A stretch of DNA of 6,699 nt from Dehalococcoidia bacterium (GTDB lineage Bacteria; Chloroflexota; Dehalococcoidia; UBA6926), in contig JAAXGS010000095.1 of the NCBI GenBank assembly GCA_012271225.1, positions 1-6,699 of the forward strand. The letters are read 5' to 3'. How positions within the stretch are numbered: position 1 is the stretch's first letter; every line of letters starts with the position of its first letter. Below the pieces are notes generated by a model. That model had not been told where the DNA came from. It made no database searches and saw nothing but the letters and a program-made list of their open reading frames with translations. A program made the translations under genes and the position numbers. Shown piece after piece: positions 4,855-6,699 of the stretch.

Positions 4855-6699
4855 CGACGGCGTTCAGGGCCTCATCGAGACGGCCGGGATCGCGGCCACC
4901 GGCGCTGGCGAAATCCTTGCGCCCCCCGCCGCCGCCGCCAACGAGTGCCGCGGCCTGCCGCACAATCCGCGCCGCGTCATACGCATCTCCGCGTTCCGCG
5001 ATGTCCGCGCTGATTGCGCACACAAGAGAGGGACGGCCGTCAACGTCCGCGCCCAGCACAACAATGCCTGAGCCAAGCGCGCTGCGCGTCCTGTCCGCAA
5101 GGTCGCGCAGCAGTTCCACCGAGGTGATGTCGGCGACGCGGGCGGAGAGGAGCGTGACGGGCGGCTCGCCGACCGTTGCCGTCCGCTGCAGCAGGGACTG
5201 AATTTGCGAGCGGGCGCGCTCGCGCTCCAACTCTTCGTTCCGACGGCGCAGCCGCTCGGCCTCCTGCAGATGATCGGCCACCCGCGCCTCAAGCTGATCT
5301 GCCGGAACGTTGAGATGGCGCGACAGACGCTCAAGCACGGATACGCGGTCCCTCAGCAACGCATCCGCGTTGGAGCCGGCCACCGCCTCGACACGGCGCG
5401 TTCCCGCGCCGATGGAACTCTCCCCCGTGATGTAGATGAACCCGACCTCACCCGTTGCGTGAACGTGGGTGCCCCCGCACAGTTCATGGCTGAACGGCGC
5501 GTCTGTATTGTCAACGTCTCCGATTGAGACGGTCCGCACGTCATTGCCGTATCGATCACCAAAGAACGCGAGCGCGCCGGATGCAAGCGCCTCTTGTATC
5601 GGCTGCACCAGCGAGTGCACGGCGATGTTGCGTATGACACGGGCGTTCACCGCATGCGTCAGAGCGGTGATCTCATGCTCCGTGAGGGACGCGGCATGGG
5701 AGAAATCGAACCGCAGATGATCCGGGCCGACATAGGAGCCTGCCTGCCGCACATGCGGGCCGAGCGCGGCCCGGAGCGCCGCGTGCAGCAGGTGCGTCGC
5801 CGTATGATGCCGAGCCGATTGCTCGCGCTGCGCGGAATCCACCTCCAACACGACCGCGTCACCTACGTTCACCGTCCCCTGCTCCACAACCCCGGTGTGG
5901 ACGATGAGTTCCGGCCTCTCCGGCACGGGGCGCTGCGTGTCCATGATCCGAACAAGGCCGGCGGGCGCGCGAATCACGCCCGCATCCCCCACCTGGCCGC
6001 CGCCCTCCGGATAGAAGGGAGTTCGCGCAGTAACCACCTGAACCTGCTGCAGGTGAGAGGCGGATTCGGCAAGGCCGCCGCCAACGATGAGGCCGGTGAT
6101 CGTGCTCTCGTCGCGTGCCTGTTCATACCCCGTGAACTGCGTCATGAGGCCGGACAAGAGGCGGTAGCCCTCCACCGACTCGGGGCCGCCTGAGAAAGAA
6201 GTGGCGGCCCTGCCGCGCACGCGCTGCGCCTCCATCTGCGACTGAAAACCCTCGCGATCCACGGTGAGGCCGCGGTCGGCGGCGACCTCCTCGGCAAGCT
6301 CAACCGGAAAGCCATAGGTGTCATAGAGGCGGAAAAGTGCCTCGCCCGGCACAACCGACTCGCCCTCCGCTTCCATCCGCGCCATCACCTCGTTGAGCAG
6401 CGCGGTGCCGACTGACAGGGTTCGCTGAAACTGCTCCTCCTCACGAGTCACCGTCTGGACGATGTGATCCTTGGCGTCACTGAGGGCCGGGTACGCGGCG
6501 GCCATAAGGGGAATGACGGCCTGCGTGATAATCCGCCCAAGAAACGGCTCAGTAACGCCGAGGCGCTGGGCAAAGCGTATGCCGCGGCGCAGCATGCGGC
6601 GCAGGACGTATCCCCGGCCCTCATTGCCGGGAGCGACGCCGTCCATGATGAGAAACGCGGCGGAGCGGGCGTGTTCCGCCATGACGCGGAGCGCGCGAT
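4838..6699 (-). CDS. alaS: Alanyl-tRNA synthetase, N-terminal part outside the window
   Basis: Attaches alanine to tRNA-Ala and edits mischarged Ser/Gly. The frame is open to base 6699, where it reads RALRVMAEHARS, an internal AlaRS segment, so the Met codon at 6682 is not the start. About 620 codons are present; the first 250-300 residues of the catalytic domain are missing. Counting from the Met at 6682, the visible parts are NEGRGYVLRRMLRR (20-33), DTYGFPVELAEEVA (121-134) and FYPEGGGQVGD (223-233). The editing-domain metal site is HTATH (293-297) plus CGGTH (402-406). A charged, probably coiled-coil stretch runs from about 465 to 500. The C-Ala domain carries the glycine run and RKDFASAGG (588-596), where GGGRPDMAQAGG is typical. 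All editing zinc ligands are present, so editing is probably intact. The TAG stop at 4838-4840 sits in the loop of an 11-bp hairpin. It converges with the SDR gene ending at 4792. Confidence 0.97.
   Translation of the reverse strand, partial: RALRVMAEHARSAAFLIMDGVAPGNEGRGYVLRRMLRRGIRFAQRLGVTEPFLGRIITQAVIPLMAAAYPALSDAKDHIVQTVTREEEQFQRTLSVGTALLNEVMARMEAEGESVVPGEALFRLYDTYGFPVELAEEVAADRGLTVDREGFQSQMEAQRVRGRAATSFSGGPESVEGYRLLSGLMTQFTGYEQARDESTITGLIVGGGLAESASHLQQVQVVTARTPFYPEGGGQVGDAGVIRAPAGLVRIMDTQRPVPERPELIVHTGVVEQGTVNVGDAVVLEVDSAQREQSARHHTATHLLHAALRAALGPHVRQAGSYVGPDHLRFDFSHAASLTEHEITALTHAVNARVIRNIAVHSLVQPIQEALASGALAFFGDRYGNDVRTVSIGDVDNTDAPFSHELCGGTHVHATGEVGFIYITGESSIGAGTRRVEAVAGSNADALLRDRVSVLERLSRHLNVPADQLEARVADHLQEAERLRRRNEELERERARSQIQSLLQRTATVGEPPVTLLSARVADITSVELLRDLADRTRSALGSGIVVLGADVDGRPSLVCAISADIAERGDAYDAARIVRQAAALVGGGGGGRKDFASAGGRDPGRLDEALNAVAGMLT

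Noticed and set aside
4920..4942. GCC/GGC triplet run in alaS as a possible repeat element
   Set aside because: It encodes the glycine run that is normal in the AlaRS C-terminal domain, so protein constraint explains it.

Overview
The window is a compact, high-GC bacterial segment with almost no non-coding DNA. It contains six protein-coding genes, two of them cut by the window edges. Four form a minus-strand block of housekeeping and shikimate-pathway genes. One is alaS at the right edge, also on the minus strand. Lodged between these is a pair of plus-strand dehydrogenase-like genes. I see no RNA gene, CRISPR array, insertion sequence, integrase or phage gene.

Layout, left to right. Bases 1-634 (minus) hold shikimate kinase, whose frame continues past the left edge. 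It may be the N-terminal half of an AroK-AroB fusion. Bases 642-1874 (minus) are chorismate synthase, 1909-2748 (minus) shikimate dehydrogenase, and 2745-3206 (minus) the RuvX/YqgF pre-16S rRNA nuclease. The four are tightly packed: a 4-base ATGA overlap, a 34-base gap and a 7-base gap. They probably form one operon read ruvX-aroE-aroC-aroK. A short divergent intergenic region follows and carries a perfect 8-bp inverted repeat. Next come two plus-strand genes, an atypical SDR/NAD(P)-binding protein (3290-3970) and a classical-looking SDR with an eroded active site (3995-4792). These converge on alaS (minus, 4838-6699, N-terminal part missing) across a short region with two hairpins, one of which contains the alaS stop codon.

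How the genes fit together. AroK, AroE and AroC catalyse three steps of the shikimate pathway from dehydroshikimate to chorismate, the precursor of aromatic amino acids. RuvX matures 16S rRNA and AlaRS charges tRNA-Ala. In many bacteria alaS and ruvX lie close together on the same strand, so the two oppositely oriented SDR genes look like an insertion into an older alaS-ruvX-aro arrangement.

Organism. The high GC, the alaS/ruvX/aro gene order, the possible aroKB fusion and the accessory SDR genes are compatible with a Chloroflexota lineage such as Dehalococcoidia/SAR202. This is a guess from gene style, not proven by the sequence. The most unusual item is the second SDR, in which all four positions of the Asn-Ser-Tyr-Lys catalytic tetrad appear substituted.
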